Source of the DNA: Melioribacter sp.
GTDB taxonomy: Bacteria; Bacteroidota; Ignavibacteria; Ignavibacteriales; Melioribacteraceae
Assembly (NCBI GenBank): GCA_003155655.1
Contig: PMDS01000077.1
Span: 24,877-88,876 of the forward strand
Length of the DNA stretch: 64,000 nucleotides
Direction of reading: 5' to 3'
Below are positions 62,680 through 64,000 of this stretch, piece after piece; positions within the stretch are counted from its first letter, which is position 1; every line of letters begins with the position of its first letter. Under the pieces are notes generated by a model, which was given only the letters and a program-made list of their open reading frames with translations, made no database searches and had not been told where the DNA came from. Made by a program: the position numbers and the translations under genes.

Positions 62680-63134
62680 CATCAAAAATTGTAGAAGTGT
62701 TGGCAAAAATTCTTGAAGGATTAAGTAATAACTCTTCAATAGAAGAAGTCAACCGTTCACTTATAAAAAGCCGGAAGTTTGACCGCCAAATTCTTGGTAT
62801 TGCTTTCAGTTTGATTTATGATAAAGTACTTGTAAGAAAATCTTCGCATGACGCTGATATTAAATCACCCAGAACAGGAATCCGTGTTTTATCTGAAAAA
62901 GAGAAGGATATTCTTGGGGTTGATAACTATAACTATCTTTTACATCTAATCAATGTAGGTCTGCTTGACCCCGAGAATTTGGAATTAATTTTAGATCAAA
63001 TTACAATATTTCCAGAGACAAGGGTTACAAGAAAAGAAATTAATTGGATTATACTTCTTTCGCTGGTGGAATTCGACTCAGAAATCCTGCCGGGAAGCAG
63101 AGTGTTATTATACTCATCCGATACTGTCAATTAA
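62676..63134 (+). CDS. smg: Smg-family (DUF494) protein
   Basis: 152 residues: VEVLAKILEGLSNNSSIEEV at the start, TGIRVLSEKEKDILGVDNYN in the middle and DQITIFPETRVTRKEINWII near the end match the Smg/DUF494 family. Its function is unknown. It is often encoded beside topA and dprA, and here too topA follows by 13 bases. It is smaller than a usual enzyme and has no catalytic motif. Confidence 0.88.
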   Translation: MTSKIVEVLAKILEGLSNNSSIEEVNRSLIKSRKFDRQILGIAFSLIYDKVLVRKSSHDADIKSPRTGIRVLSEKEKDILGVDNYNYLLHLINVGLLDPENLELILDQITIFPETRVTRKEINWIILLSLVEFDSEILPGSRVLLYSSDTVN

Positions 63135-63147
63135 AAGGTTATCCTGA

Positions 63148-64000
63148 ATGAACAAAGATCTTATACTTGTGGAGTCTCCCTCCAAAGCAAAGACTATTAA
63201 TAAATATGTTGGCAAGAGTTACATTGTAGAAGCTACTGTTGGACATATAAGAAATTTGCCCAAGACTAAATTAGGTATTGATATAGAGAATGGTTTTGAA
63301 CCAAATCTTGTTAACATACGCGGAAAAGGCGATGTAATTAAGAAAATAAAATCTCTTGCCGGCAAATCAAATAAAATTTTTATTGCGACTGATCCGGACC
63401 GTGAAGGAGAAGCAATTGCTCAGGATGTAGTTGATATTTTAACCGACGCGCAAAAAACAAAGATTGAACGTGTTCTTTTTAACGAGATTACAAAAAAAGC
63501 TGTTAACGAGGCACTTAAGAATACAATTAAGATAGATGAACATCTAGTTACATCCCAGCGTGCAAGAAGAGTAATGGATAGAATTATTGGCTACCAGGTT
63601 AGTCCTTTTCTATGGTATGCTGTTATTGAAGCTTATGGCAGCTCGCTGTCTGCAGGGCGTGTACAATCAGTTGCGTTACGTTTAATTTGCGAACGTGAGG
63701 AAGCCATAGATAGTTTTATACCTACAGAGCATTGGTCTATTGTTGCTGTCTTTACAACAGACAAAGGGCAAGAAATACGGGCAAAGTTTTCGGAAGTTGA
63801 CGGCAAACAAATTAAAATTCCACCTAAGCCTCAAATGTCTGAAACAGACTGGGAAGAATTTTTCAAGACAAATTTTGCAATTACAAGTAAAGATTTAGCA
63901 GATAAAATACTTTCGGCAATAAAGGCTAAACAAGAATTCAAAATCTCAGATCTCACCAAGAAAGAAAGTAAAAGGAATCCATTCCCGCCGTTTATTACAA
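63148..64000 (+). CDS. topA: DNA topoisomerase I, N-terminal part (cut by window edge)
   Basis: Relaxes negative supercoils. The visible 284 residues begin with DLILVESPSKAKTINKYVGK, the start of the Toprim domain, and include FIATDPDREGEAIAQDVVD with the acidic triad and the active-site Glu in VESPSK. RVMDRIIGYQVSPFLWY and SAGRVQSVALRLICEREEAI belong to the domain II/III gate. The catalytic Tyr (YMRTDS region) lies beyond the end. It is probably cotranscribed with smg and ybeY. Confidence 0.95.
   Translation, partial: MNKDLILVESPSKAKTINKYVGKSYIVEATVGHIRNLPKTKLGIDIENGFEPNLVNIRGKGDVIKKIKSLAGKSNKIFIATDPDREGEAIAQDVVDILTDAQKTKIERVLFNEITKKAVNEALKNTIKIDEHLVTSQRARRVMDRIIGYQVSPFLWYAVIEAYGSSLSAGRVQSVALRLICEREEAIDSFIPTEHWSIVAVFTTDKGQEIRAKFSEVDGKQIKIPPKPQMSETDWEEFFKTNFAITSKDLADKILSAIKAKQEFKISDLTKKESKRNPFPPFIT

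Overview
The window is an AT-rich, densely packed bacterial chromosome segment of about 61 protein genes, most on the + strand. The mix points to the Bacteroidota/Chlorobiota/Ignavibacteriota group, most likely an Ignavibacteria-like member. The evidence is a TonB receptor with a carboxypeptidase-like N-terminal domain, a FadL-type porin, large outer-membrane barrels, tandem MacB-type permeases, type 2 IPP isomerase, pyruvoyl arginine decarboxylase, MutS2, a YbeY with Asp as third metal ligand, and frequent TTG starts. This placement is inferred from gene content; no search was possible.

Layout. 1-6402: three tandem FtsX/MacB-like permeases and a 1150-residue secreted outer-membrane protein. 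6429-9596: Nudix hydrolase, PfkB kinase, methylthioribose-1-phosphate isomerase, RecO. 9669-16245: HtrA protease, a terminator, chorismate synthase, a metallo-beta-lactamase-fold hydrolase, an unusual ABC permease/ATPase pair whose ATPase lacks several catalytic residues, and a carboxyltransferase subunit. 16367-18967: a six-LysM lytic transglycosylase lipoprotein. 18990-23675: a TPP riboswitch with a terminator, then a TonB receptor, thiamine pyrophosphokinase and a sodium/solute symporter, which together read as a thiamine uptake and activation operon. 23650-26857 (minus): smpB, tyrS, pdaD, terC. 28784-33864: a tightly coupled operon joining isoprenoid synthesis (fni, polyprenyl synthase), PTS HPr and enzyme I, and a sugar-phosphate isomerase.

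34017-35976 is a small accessory island beside polA. It holds an MNT nucleotidyltransferase with a truncated HEPN partner, a Phd/PIN pair and a VapB/PIN pair. The two intact pairs sit between direct copies of the last 33 bases of polA. A similar arrangement lies behind acpS: a diverged copy of the acpS 3' end sits at 51755-51837, beyond a small membrane-protein gene. Between the MCE gene and acpS are three strong hairpins (50657-50783) resembling REP-type palindromes.

38896-50634 carries a nuclease-like secreted protein, an SDR, YqeY, CvpA, MutS2, biotin carboxylase and biotin carrier (the likely partners of the carboxyltransferase 28 kb away), FadL, a SPOR lipoprotein, a lipid-kinase-like membrane protein, SSB and an MCE protein. 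52001-64000 is housekeeping: mnmA, an HNH nuclease, trpS, scpA-scpB-rluB, dacB, lysS, ctpA, gamma carbonic anhydrase, ybeY, smg and the start of topA. I see no tRNA, rRNA, CRISPR array or transposase gene.
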